Assembly (NCBI RefSeq): GCF_026020075.1
Contig: NZ_CP102772.1
Span: 4,058,501 to 4,122,500 of the forward strand
DNA from: Bosea sp. NBC_00550
GTDB taxonomy: Bacteria > Pseudomonadota > Alphaproteobacteria > Rhizobiales > Beijerinckiaceae
Length of the DNA stretch: 64,000 bases
Direction: 5' to 3'
Part shown: piece by piece, positions 19,465-28,597 of the stretch
Layout of the letters: each line of letters starts with the position of its first letter
Position numbering within the stretch: the stretch's first letter is position 1
Notes under the pieces: generated by a model
The model's database searches: none
Seen by the model: only the letters and a program-made list of their open reading frames with translations
What the model was told of the DNA's origin: nothing
Position numbers and translations under genes: made by a program

Positions 19465-21306
19465 ATGCCAAGCATTACGGAGCCACTGTTGCGCGCGGTA
19501 CGTCGCGCCGGTGGGCTCGACGCGGCTCTGCGGCGAGTCGGCGACGTGCTTCGCGACGAAGGCGCCCGCGGCCTTCTCCGGCGCTTTCAGCGTACTTTGC
19601 GGCAGGAAGCCCGGTACGAGGACTGGATCAGGCGTTTCGACGACAGGCCCGACGATCAGCGCCCCATCTTCGAGGAACAGATGCGTGCGCTCAAAGAGCG
19701 CCCGATCTTTTCAATCGTCATGCCCGTATTCGAAACGCCTGCCCCCTTGCTCGAGGCAGCGATCTCTTCGGTCCTGCAGCAAGTTTATCCGCATTGGCAG
19801 TTGTGCATCTGCGACGATGGATCGACCAGCACTCACGTGTCCGAAACCGTGGGTAGGTTGAGCGGGAAAGACCCGCGAATCAGGTGGACCCGGCTTGCGA
19901 CCAATCAGAACATCTCGGCAGCGTCGAATGCGGCACTTGCTCTCGCCACAGGCGACTGGATCATTCCTCTCGACCACGACGATGTGCTGCGCGCCCATGC
20001 GCTGTTGGAGGTTGCGCTGGCAGCCGAGGGCAAACCGGATATCCGCTTCATCTATTCCGACGAGGACAAGATCGACGCTGCGGGGACTAAGCGCTTCGAA
20101 CCTCACTTCAAGCCGGATTGGTCTCCCGACCTGCTTCGCTCATTCAATTATATCAATCACCTCGCTGCTGCCCGAACCGAAGACGTGCGCAGAGTCGGCG
20201 GCTGGGCTCTCGGCATGGAGGGCGCCCAGGATCACGATCTTTTTCTGAAGTTGACCGAGACGCTCAAGCGCCGCCAGATCCTGCATATCCCGAAAATTCT
20301 CTATCATTGGCGCGTGGCAGAGAACTCGACGGCCGGGAGCGACACAGCGAAGCCCTATGCCGCCAAGGCGATGGAGCGCGCAATCAGCAGCCAGTTGAGC
20401 CGAACCGGGCACGATGCCCAGGTTGCGCTTCTCGATGACGCGCCGGTCGCCAGGGTGCGTTATCGCCTCCCCGAACAACCGCCGCTGGCGACTATCATCA
20501 TACCCAACAAGAACATGCCCGCGCTGATCGGCGCCTGCATCGATTCAATCCAATCGAAAACGCACTATCCCCGTTACGACATCCTGATCATCGACAACGG
20601 GTCGACCGATGGTGAAACGCTGAAACTCTATGACGATTTCCGAAGCAAAGGGATTTCGATCGTGGAGTACCCGGCCGAGTTCAACTACTCAGCGATGAAC
20701 AATCTGGGCATCAGACAGGCCCGCGGCGAGGTTCTCGTCTTCCTCAACAATGATACAAGCGTCATTGGAGAGGACTGGTTGTCCGAACTCGTGGCCCATG
20801 CGATCCGTCCGGAGGTAGGGTGCGTCGGCGCAAAACTCTACTATGACGACGAAACCATACAGCATGCCGGTGTCTTCGTCGGCGTTTGCGGCATCGCATG
20901 TCACCCCTATCGTGGTTTCGAGAAAGGCGATTTCGGCTATTTCGGGCGGCTGCGCGTCACCCAGAACCTGAGCGCCGTCACTGCCGCATGCCTCGCCGTC
21001 AGGCGCTCGACTGCGCTGGAAGTCGGCGGTTTCGACGAGACATCGCTGAAAGTCGCCCTCAACGATGTCGATTTTTGCCTGAAGGTCCACGCTGCCGGAT
21101 ACTACAATGTCTGGACGCCCTTCGCCGAGCTCTACCATTTCGAAAGCAAGTCACGCGGCTACGAGATCGGCCTAGAGAAGCGCGCCCGGTTTCAGCGTGA
21201 AAGCGAGATACTGAAAGCGCGCTGGGAGAGCTACGTTGCGCTCGATCCCTATTATTCTCCACATCTCACACGCACCAGCGAAGCGGTCACGATCCGGACC
21301 GAATAG
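19465..21306 (+). CDS. Glycosyltransferase with two GT2 domains
   Basis: A 613-residue protein with a basic leader of about 75 residues, a GT2 domain at about 80-300 (FSIVMPVFETP, CDDGST, PLDHDDVL as metal site, QDHDLFLKL) and a second GT2 domain at about 340-560 (ATIIIPNKN, IDNGSTDGET, FLNNDTSV, NDVDFCLKV). Tandem GT2 proteins of this kind usually add two residues in turn to a lipid-linked glycan. GGAAGGA stands eight bases before the ATG. The gene is monocistronic here: the next plus-strand coding sequence is decayed. A T-DNA-border-like 25-mer directly follows the stop. Confidence 0.85.
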   Translation: MPSITEPLLRAVRRAGGLDAALRRVGDVLRDEGARGLLRRFQRTLRQEARYEDWIRRFDDRPDDQRPIFEEQMRALKERPIFSIVMPVFETPAPLLEAAISSVLQQVYPHWQLCICDDGSTSTHVSETVGRLSGKDPRIRWTRLATNQNISAASNAALALATGDWIIPLDHDDVLRAHALLEVALAAEGKPDIRFIYSDEDKIDAAGTKRFEPHFKPDWSPDLLRSFNYINHLAAARTEDVRRVGGWALGMEGAQDHDLFLKLTETLKRRQILHIPKILYHWRVAENSTAGSDTAKPYAAKAMERAISSQLSRTGHDAQVALLDDAPVARVRYRLPEQPPLATIIIPNKNMPALIGACIDSIQSKTHYPRYDILIIDNGSTDGETLKLYDDFRSKGISIVEYPAEFNYSAMNNLGIRQARGEVLVFLNNDTSVIGEDWLSELVAHAIRPEVGCVGAKLYYDDETIQHAGVFVGVCGIACHPYRGFEKGDFGYFGRLRVTQNLSAVTAACLAVRRSTALEVGGFDETSLKVALNDVDFCLKVHAAGYYNVWTPFAELYHFESKSRGYEIGLEKRARFQRESEILKARWESYVALDPYYSPHLTRTSEAVTIRTE

Positions 21307-21565
21307 TGGCTGATATATTTGTTCTGTCAAAGTATCCTATTCTGCCAAATCGCTATATTTGCCTTCCTCGCCGACCTCGGTGAACTGTTGGATGGAATCG
21401 GATCAACGATTCCTCAGCCAGCTGTTTACATAATATAATTCAATCCTCAATGGGCGCATTGCTGCATGCTGTGGGGCGGCACGTCTTGGAATTGGCATTG
21501 CGAGAGCGGCGGTTCTGGGAAATCTTAGTTCCCGGTGGCCTGCCTCCAGGTAGCCCGGTTCTAAT

Positions 21566-21956
21566 CTAATGCATGGTGGGCTTGGCGGCCACGGTTGAGA
21601 TGGCCGGCGAAGCGGGTTGGGTTTGCGTAGCCGGCCAGACCACAGCTACCGGTGCTGGCGGCTTGTAGCCGAGCGAGAAGTGGGGCGCCGGGTATTGTAG
21701 TGCTGACCAGCCCTCGGTGACGATCCGAGCCTCGGCGAGGCTGTAGAAGAGCTCGCCGTTCAGGAGCTCGTCGCGCAGCTTGGAGTTGAAGTTCTCGCAG
21801 TAGCCGTTCTCCCCGAGGACTGCCAGGTTCGATAACGGCTGTTTCGCGCCGACCGCTGCGATCCAATCCCGCACCGCTTTGACGACGAACCCAGGCAGAG
21901 CGTTTGTCGCGAACATGCGGAACTTTCGACCGTTGTGGGCGCGATGAGGGCCATTT
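21566..21956 (-). pseudogene. Remnant of an IS3-family transposase (OrfB, integrase core C-terminus)
   Basis: The minus strand encodes the end of an IS3-type DDE transposase: FVVKAVRDWIAAVGAK, ENGYCENFNSKLRDELLNGE (with the catalytic Glu region), FYSLAEARIV and SLGYKPPAP. Between these, the expected residues are replaced by frameshifted text, and upstream of about residue 10 the catalytic Asp regions are missing. It is therefore a dead fragment. Its upstream edge abuts the truncated 5' end of the decayed acyltransferase on the other strand, so this IS probably disrupted that gene. Confidence 0.75.
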
Positions 21957-21963
21957 CCAGGGG

Positions 21964-23263
21964 CAGCTATATATCAGTTTTCGGCGGCTTCTGGGGCACC
22001 TATGGGGTGCTGTTTTCTGCGCCCTCTCGGGATATCTCATGGGGGAACTCATCCAGCGAGACGACCCAGCGCGCTTTCTCGTCAGCCGTGTAGCCCGAAT
22101 CTACCCCTCCAATGCTGCTGGCCGTGGCGATTTTCTGGATCGCCTTCCTCGCCGCCGGATTTCCTCGCGGTATCGATATTCTCGGGCTCTCCCTCGTACC
22201 CGCGGGCGGTCGAGACTACTTCCTGGCCGTCGAATGGACGCTCGTCTACGAGATGAGTTACTACGTGTTGCTGGCGGTTCTGGCTTTTGCCGGCTTGCGG
22301 CGGCCGACATCGTGGTTCGCAATTGCGTGGATGGCAGTCATCTTCGGGGCGGTCATCACGACGGGCGTCGTTTACGACGATACTGTGCCGCTCGCGAGCG
22401 AACTCGCAGTCCAGGCGATCAATCTGCCATTTCTCAATCGGACTCCTGCTTTCGGAGGTCGCCCGGCGTCGTTGTTTGCCGCCTGGTCTCTTGCTAGTGG
22501 CGATCCCCGCGACCCTTGCTGCTGCGTATTTTCTGCCGGGCGATGCACCATCCTGCCCGCGGCCCTGCTTGTAGCGGCGGCTATCCGAGCGCCGAAGTCT
22601 GCGCCGGTCACAGTGATTGGCCGATTCGGAGAGCGTCTCGGAGACGCAGGCTACATGCTCTACCTCTGCGACATGCCGCTGATGACGTTGCTGAGCGGCA
22701 TGGTTCCCGCACGCTCGCCAAGCTTGGCACTCTGGCTAGGCGGAGTCAGCGCCTCCGGGGCGATATCGCTCTTGCTGGCGCGAGCCGATCTTAGCATGCA
22801 CCGATGGTCAAAGCGGAGGATCGCTGTAGCACCTGCGCACCGCATTCGTGTGATCGCCGTCAGCTTCGTCGCGGCATTCATTGGTGTCGCGGCTTATGCC
22901 GAGGTCCACACGCGGGCACAGCGAGCTGCTTACTCACATGCCATGGGTATCCTCACAAGCGCGGAGCCAAGCACCTCACCGTCCGTCCTCGCCGAGGTCG
23001 ACGCAATCCAGCGGCTTCCAGATGGGAGGTTGGTAGTGCGCGGCTACGCCATTGACCTCGATAAGCCGAACCTGACCTCGCACGCTGCAGTCACGCAAAG
23101 GGGCCGCATTATCTCTATGGAGCGTTCCCGGCGTATTCGGCCGGGCCAGGCAAAAATCTGGTCAAGGCCGGACCTTGCCAATGTTCGCTTCGGCTTTGTC
23201 TTGATGGTCCCGAAGGGCGTCGAATGCTCGTCTGGCAAGCTCGATGTCCGTGTCGCGCTTTAA
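21964..23263 (+). pseudogene. Decayed acyltransferase-3 (OafA/YrhL-like)
   Basis: Pieces in different frames line up with the intact gene at 28598-30145: ISVFGGFWGTYG, then ALSGYLMGELIQRDDPARF, then the long frame from 22112 (FPRGIDILGLSLVPAG, VEWTLVYEMSYYV). A shifted stretch (IGLLLSEVARR) follows, and the last frame carries GDAGYMLYLC and the C-terminal domain (VRGYAIDLDKPNL ... VRFGFVL). At least four frame changes and the loss of the first membrane helix with its catalytic His show that it is inactive. The 5' break lies at the IS3 remnant. The family O-acylates surface sugars in the inner membrane. Confidence 0.8.
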
Positions 23264-23665
23264 GATGGGAGGATGATTGTTCCAGCAATCGTGCCGCGGG
23301 CAGCGCTCTGCGACTGACAAAGAACATCCTCGCGACTATCTCAGGCGGACATCTGGTCTAGGGGTCTATCGATTCAAAGTAGTGTAATGGATAAGAAGGC
23401 GGGACCGTGCCAGTGTCAAGCGACTGACCTCTCCTATGTTATTCCCGGTCAAATGGCGCTCGCCCCTGCAGTAAAACGGCTAGAAATTCGTCCTGGCTGA
23501 TGGCTGATGGCCGATGCTGAGCAGAGCAGGCTTGTCAATCACCACTCGTGGGGTGGCCAGCCACGGCTAACCTGATTATGCGCAGCTGGCAGACTGATTA
23601 TATCGGAAGCCTAAGTGCAGTTGCTTCGCGATATTCCCCGGCCCAGATCGACACATCTGCAAATC
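23264..23665. other. Intergenic gap without a gene
   Basis: The 402 bases between the decayed acyltransferase and the end of manC contain only short frames with no family resemblance. I saw no tRNA, strong terminator or IS end. Confidence 0.4.
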
Positions 23666-25078
23666 TTAGACCCTTTTGTAGATATCATCAATCCGCACGA
23701 TGTCGTCTTCGCCGAGATAGGAGCCGACCTGCACCTCGATAAGCTCGAGCGGAATCTTGCCGGGGTTCGTCATGCGGTGGACGCAGCCGATCGGCAGATA
23801 GATCGACTCGTTCTCGTGTACGACGATGACCTTGTCGTCGCGCGTCACCTCGGCGGTGCCGCGGACCACGACCCAGTGCTCGGCGCGGTGATGATGCTTC
23901 TGCAGCGAGAGCACGCCGCCAGGGTTCACGGTGATGCGCTTGACCTGATGCCGCGTGCCCAGATCGATCGAGAGGTACTTGCCCCAGGGCCGCTGGATCT
24001 CGCGATGGGCGCCGGCCTCCGACTCGCCCGCGGCCGTGATCAGCGCCACCATCTTTTTTACCTTGTCGGCCTTGATCTTCGGCGTCACCAGGACGGCATC
24101 GCGGGTCGCGATCACGGCGACGTCATCGAGGCCGATCACGGCGATGAGCGCCTCTTCCGAGCGGATCAGGTTGTTGGCGCCGTCGAGCACGTACCCACGC
24201 CCCTCGACGGCATTGCCGCGCGCATCCTTCTCGGCCAGATCCCAGACCGCCGACCAGCCGCCGACGTCCGACCAGCCGAAGCCGCCGGTGACCACCGCAG
24301 CCTTGCCCGTCTTCTCCATCACCGCGTAGTCGATCGAGATCTTCTGCGCCTGGCTGAAGGCCTTCTCGTCCAGCCTGAGGAAACTGAGATCCTGCTTCGC
24401 CCCGGCGACGGCCTCGGCGACAGGGCCCGCGACGTCCGGCGCGAAGGCCACGAGCTCGGCGCGCATCGTCGCGGCGTCGAAGATGAAGTTGCCGGAGTTC
24501 CAGAGATAGCCGTCGAGGAGATACTGCGCGGCCCGCGCCGCGTTCGGCTTCTCGACGAAGGCGGCGACCTGGCGAGCGTCCGGGCCGATTTCATCGCCCG
24601 GCTGGATATAGCCATAGCCGGTTGCCGGATGGGTCGGCGGGATACCGATCGTGACGATCCGACCCTGCGCTGCGGCGGCGCCGGCCCGGCGGCAGGCCTC
24701 GCGAAAGAGCTTCGCGTCCTGGACGATATGATCGGCGGCGAAGATGCCGACGATTGCTTGCTCGTCGCGGGCGAGCGCAAGCTCCGTCGCCGCCGCGACG
24801 GCCGCAGCGGAATCGCGGCGGCTCGGTTCCAGCACGATGTCGGCGGAGATCCCGATCGCCTGCAACTGATCCTGTACCGTGAAGCGATATTCTGCGTTGG
24901 TGATCACAATCGCCGGCTCGAAGACGGAGGCGTCCGAGAGCAGCTGCATCGCGCGCTGGAAGGTCGATTCCTGCCCGAGCAACGCAATGAACTGTTTCGG
25001 CATCGAGTCTCGCGAGACAGGCCAGAGCCGCGTCCCCGATCCGCCGCACATCACCACAGGTATGATTTTCGACGGCAT
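23666..25078 (-). CDS. manC: Mannose-1-phosphate guanylyltransferase / mannose-6-phosphate isomerase
   Basis: A 470-residue cytosolic enzyme that makes GDP-mannose from mannose-1-phosphate and GTP. The N-terminal nucleotidyltransferase has GGSGTRLWPVSR and the sugar-binding FVEKP. The C-terminal cupin (from about 345; RPWGKYLSID, HHHRAEHW) is the type II isomerase domain, so it could also feed the pathway from fructose-6-phosphate. Length and domain order fit ManC/AlgA/XanB. I chose the ATG at 25078, which has GGGAG eight bases upstream; an in-frame TTG at 25093 overlaps that ribosome site. GDP-mannose would serve the glycosyltransferases of this locus. No other GDP-sugar gene is in the window. 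Confidence 0.9.
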   Translation of the reverse strand: MPSKIIPVVMCGGSGTRLWPVSRDSMPKQFIALLGQESTFQRAMQLLSDASVFEPAIVITNAEYRFTVQDQLQAIGISADIVLEPSRRDSAAAVAAATELALARDEQAIVGIFAADHIVQDAKLFREACRRAGAAAAQGRIVTIGIPPTHPATGYGYIQPGDEIGPDARQVAAFVEKPNAARAAQYLLDGYLWNSGNFIFDAATMRAELVAFAPDVAGPVAEAVAGAKQDLSFLRLDEKAFSQAQKISIDYAVMEKTGKAAVVTGGFGWSDVGGWSAVWDLAEKDARGNAVEGRGYVLDGANNLIRSEEALIAVIGLDDVAVIATRDAVLVTPKIKADKVKKMVALITAAGESEAGAHREIQRPWGKYLSIDLGTRHQVKRITVNPGGVLSLQKHHHRAEHWVVVRGTAEVTRDDKVIVVHENESIYLPIGCVHRMTNPGKIPLELIEVQVGSYLGEDDIVRIDDIYKRV

Positions 25079-25825
25079 TTTGACAACTCCCAAGTTAGCC
25101 CCGCTCTAAGCTGCGGGTTGGAGCAGTACAAGCTGATAAAGCGCGCCATGCCCAAACAATCGTGCAGTCTACGTAGCGAAGATGGACTGGTGAGAAATTT
25201 TGGTAGGCCGACGCCGCTTCGTGAAGCAGTGCGCCAACCAATGGATTCCCACTGATAAGAGGACGTTCGTCCCAGATCTGAAGGTGGGCTGGCCTGCGAC
25301 GAGTGCGGCACACCCTTTTGCAGAGTAGACACGTCGACAGATACAAAATTTGTGGGCTTTATCAAAGATTCAGAACACCGCTTGTCACGGAGTATTTATG
25401 GAGTTAGTCGTTGAGTTGTAAAAATTAGATTGGATGCGAGCGATGGAAACAAAATGTATTGATAGATTAAAATGTAAGAACATGGAGGATGTTAAATGGA
25501 CTGGGATCGACATCTCATTACGGTCTGATGCGACTCAATCTTCTCGCCCCGGTTCCGATGCTTCCGTTGACCTCAGGCCCGAGCGCGTTCGGCTGCGCCC
25601 CTGCGACCAGCTGCGAGTCGCACTGCTGAGCTCAACCTCATTGAGTCCGGTTACCGCGCTGCGCCGCTGAAGCTCATCCGTTACGGAGCGTTCGGCTCCA
25701 CCTTGTTTCCCTCACCCTGACCGGGCGCGTGACGCCCCTGCGAGCTGGCCGGAGCCGATCCGGTCCAGGACTGCGGACGGCTGCCCGGTTGGCTCTGATA
25801 TGTCCCTGAAGCTGGAGAGATATCG
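25079..25825. other. Intergenic junction between glycan locus and prophage remnant
   Basis: About 750 bases with no supported gene. It should contain the manC promoter near its left end. The stretch around 25370-25500 is clearly AT-richer than its surroundings and changes abruptly to GC-rich DNA near 25530, which suggests a recombination boundary. A minus-strand open frame ending at 25681 encodes a low-complexity Pro/Ser/Gly tail, but I cannot assign it. Confidence 0.35.
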
Positions 25826-26560
25826 ATGACGGCATTGGCCCGCAGACGCCGCTTGAGAGAGGCGACAACCGTCGCATCGTGCTCACCGCTACCCACCCCG
25901 CTTAGCTTGATTTCGGCAGCCTTGGACCGTGGTGTGGATGACGGGACGCTGGCGCAGCTGATCGGCTTCCATGAGCGGACGCTGGCGCTCGAAGCGCACA
26001 AAGCCTTCGAGAATGCCCTCGCGGTGGCGAAGGCTGGGCTGCCGGTGATTGCCAAGAACCGGCAGGCGATGCTGGGCCGGCAAGCCTATCGCCATGAGGA
26101 TCTGGCCGAGATTGCCCGGACGGTCGCGCCAATCCTGGCGCGGCACGGTCTGTCCTACCGCTTCCGCTCCAGCACGGAAGGCGGGCTCGTCACCGTGACA
26201 TGCGTGATCGCGCATCGCGACGGACATAGCGAGCAGACACAGCTTTCGGCCGGCGCTGAGCAGGGCGGCGAGAAGAACGCTCTACAGGCGATTGGCTCAA
26301 CCCTAACCTATCTGCAGCGGATGACGCTGAAGGCGGCGCTGGGGCTGGCCGCCGCCGATGACGATGACGGCAAGGCAGCTGGCGCCGGCGAGACCATCAC
26401 CCGCCAGCAGGCGCGGGAGCTGATCGGGCTCGCCGACAAGGCCGGCGCCAATCGTGCTGCCTTTCTACAGACCTTTGGGATCAGGGCGTTCGCTGAATTG
26501 CCCGCATCCCGCTTCCGCCAGGCCCTCACCATGCTCACCCCGAGGAAGGAGCGCTCATGA
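25826..26560 (+). CDS. ERF-family single-strand annealing protein (phage recombinase)
   Basis: A 244-residue protein of the ERF family, which anneals complementary single strands during phage recombination, much like lambda Bet. The core at about 35-180 has KAFENALAVAKAGLPVI, YRHEDLAEIARTVAPIL, HGLSYRFRSS and the glycine-rich AIGSTLTYLQRMTLKAALGL. The C-terminal 60 residues are a small helical tail. The start is uncertain: the first 25 residues are basic and atypical, so translation may begin later. It overlaps the YqaJ exonuclease gene by four bases (ATGA), the usual exonuclease-annealase pairing of temperate phages. Confidence 0.85.
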   Translation: MTALARRRRLREATTVASCSPLPTPLSLISAALDRGVDDGTLAQLIGFHERTLALEAHKAFENALAVAKAGLPVIAKNRQAMLGRQAYRHEDLAEIARTVAPILARHGLSYRFRSSTEGGLVTVTCVIAHRDGHSEQTQLSAGAEQGGEKNALQAIGSTLTYLQRMTLKAALGLAAADDDDGKAAGAGETITRQQARELIGLADKAGANRAAFLQTFGIRAFAELPASRFRQALTMLTPRKERS

Positions 26561-27186
26561 CCATGCTCGAGATTATCACCTGCGACCAAGGGTCACCCGA
26601 ATGGGACAAGGCCCGGCTCGGTATCCCCACAGCTTCGGAGTTTGCCTCGATCCTGACCAAAGGCAGGGGCGGAGCCGAGAGCCGCACCCGCCAGAGCTAT
26701 CTCTACAAGCTCGCCGGCGAGCGCCTCACTAGCGAGCCGATGGAGAGCGTCGTCACCGCCCATATGGAGCGCGGCCGGCTGATGGAGGAGGAAGCACGCA
26801 GCGTCTACAGCTTCGTCACCGGTAACGTCTGTGAGCGCGTCGGCTTCCTGCGGCGCGGCCGGGCGGGCGCCTCGCCGGATGGGCTGATCGGCAGCGACGG
26901 CCTGGTTGAGATCAAGACAAAGCTTCCGCATCTTATGGTCGAGACCATCCTGCGCGGTGAGTTCCCGCCCGAGCACAAGGCCCAATGCCAGGGTCAGCTC
27001 TGGGTTTCTGGGCGCGCCTGGATTGACATCGCCGTCTACTGGCCGGGCCTGCCGATCTTCGTCACACGCGCGGAGCGGGATGAGGCCTTTATCCGTGAAC
27101 TCGCTGATGCGGTCGAGACCTTCAATGACGAGCTCGACCGTGTGATCGCCCAGGTCCGGGCCTATGGCCGGCCGGAGGCGGCGTGA
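26557..27186 (+). CDS. YqaJ-like viral exonuclease
   Basis: A 209-residue nuclease of the YqaJ/lambda exonuclease family. Near the N-terminus EWDKARLGIPTASEFA is the usual substrate-binding start; the active site is seen in GASPDGLIG and VEIKTKLP, with QCQGQLWVSG after it. Such enzymes chew one strand at DNA ends so that the ERF annealase can act, and the two genes are translationally coupled here. The length is normal and no damage is visible. The stop overlaps the start of the HNH gene. Confidence 0.85.
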   Translation: MTMLEIITCDQGSPEWDKARLGIPTASEFASILTKGRGGAESRTRQSYLYKLAGERLTSEPMESVVTAHMERGRLMEEEARSVYSFVTGNVCERVGFLRRGRAGASPDGLIGSDGLVEIKTKLPHLMVETILRGEFPPEHKAQCQGQLWVSGRAWIDIAVYWPGLPIFVTRAERDEAFIRELADAVETFNDELDRVIAQVRAYGRPEAA

Positions 27187-27587
27187 TGCGCCGCCTTCCC
27201 CGCCGCGAGTTCTCACGCGGCCAGAAAGTCGCGATGATCAAGCGGGCCATCGACGAGAGCGGTCTCGTCCGCTGCGAGGGATGCGGACTCAACATCACCG
27301 GCAAGGTGATCGAGTTCGACCACGTCATCCCCGAAGCGCTGATCCTCGATAAGGATCGCCCCCTCGACGTCGAAGACGGCCGGGTGCTCGGCCGCGATTG
27401 CTGCCACAGGGCTCCCGGCACCAAGACCGCCGCCGACCTTGCCGTCATCGCTGAGGCCAAGCGCCGCGAAGCTCGCCATCTCGGGATCAGGCGGCTCAGC
27501 TCGCGCGGGTTTGTCCGCTCCCCGCCGCAACGGCCCGCTTCCCGTCCCCTTGCCAAGCCCGCCGCCTGGCGCCGCGACGATGACTGA
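27186..27587 (+). CDS. HNH-type endonuclease, phage-associated
   Basis: A 133-residue protein with a zinc-type HNH layout: CEGCGLNI, FDHVIPEAL and CCHRAPGTKTAADL, with the DH pair of the catalytic His and a later Asn/His-containing stretch. The last 40 residues are basic and rich in Pro and Ser. Start at the ATG at 27186, or at the GTG at 27183, which overlaps the YqaJ stop. In related prophages small HNH genes lie near the packaging genes, where the endonuclease helps the terminase. Here the packaging genes are on the other strand some 3 kb away. Confidence 0.75.
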   Translation: MRRLPRREFSRGQKVAMIKRAIDESGLVRCEGCGLNITGKVIEFDHVIPEALILDKDRPLDVEDGRVLGRDCCHRAPGTKTAADLAVIAEAKRREARHLGIRRLSSRGFVRSPPQRPASRPLAKPAAWRRDDD

Positions 27588-28597
27588 TCCGATCCGAACC
27601 GAAGTCCTCTTCCCAAAAGTTCTTCAATCGCGCTCGTCAAGTCGACTGATTGAAGGCCGTACCCTCCGGGTTCAGGGTTCTCTTCGTGGTCGATCTATGG
27701 ATCGCCGGAGTCGGCGTCAGAATGGTTGGATCGACCGAAGTGGCCCTCGCAGTTGCCGTCGAAGGCACGGCATTTTCAGGGATGGCCTGATCCGCACCCT
27801 ACGACCCGGCCGGGACGCATCCGTACAGTCAGCGAGCAACGTGGGTGGGGTTAGGTGGCTGCGGAGCTCCATTACTTCTGTGATACGCCGGCGGTCTTCG
27901 GCTTCGACCGTGGCCCTATAGCGGCCTTTCGCGCTTGCCGGTTTCTGCGCGCCCGCCTCGACATGGGAGGATGCCCGCCGCTCCGAAATTCCACGCTTTG
28001 CATCGATAAAGACGTGACCTATCACGCCATGCCCAACGCGCGCCGATACCAGATGATGGGCCTCTACGACATCGCTTCGCACGGCGCCATCAAACACGTT
28101 TGGGGTCATACAGCACAGGTCGCGGATACTTCGGTCGGAAGCGTCACAATTGCCCGCGGGAGAGCGCTTACGGCGGCCGAGTTGAGCGAGCTGCCAGTCG
28201 CCTTTCGCCCTTTCCTATCGCGCCCGGCATGCGCGCAATGGCTCATCTCGGGGCTGGGCCTATCTTCGGCTTTTAGGGCGGCTTCTGCAGAGACGCCGAG
28301 TTCCTGTGTGCCCGAGGGAACCCCACACCTACACCTGCGCATAATCCAAGACGATCATAGCGGAGACTGCGGCGATCGCCCGGCGCAGGCCACGTTGATC
28401 TAGGGCTCGGACCCATAAACGGTCGGCCACGTCCGATGTATTTCACGACTTCTGCCGTTTGGAAGCGCCCTTCAGCGGTGCAGAATCCTGGTTGATCTGT
28501 TCGAAAGTAATAAATGAGGCTTGCTGGATTCCCGCTAAACGGGAAATGATGGAATCGAGCCGCTCGCAGAAGGTGGCCGCATCGGGAGGGCGGCATT
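27588..28597. other. Unassigned 1-kb stretch between HNH and acyltransferase genes
   Basis: Open frames exist on both strands (for example plus 27855-28403 and minus 27717-28109), but none resembles a known family and they overlap each other. No ribosome site or operon context supports them. The stretch probably contains a rearrangement junction and the promoter of the acyltransferase gene. Confidence 0.4.

Noticed and set aside
23615..25255. Long plus-strand open frame opposite manC
   Set aside because: Antisense shadow of a high-GC gene; the minus strand encodes a complete, conserved ManC.
27855..28403. Plus-strand frame of 182 codons after the HNH gene
   Set aside because: No ribosome site and no recognisable fold; an equally good frame lies on the other strand.
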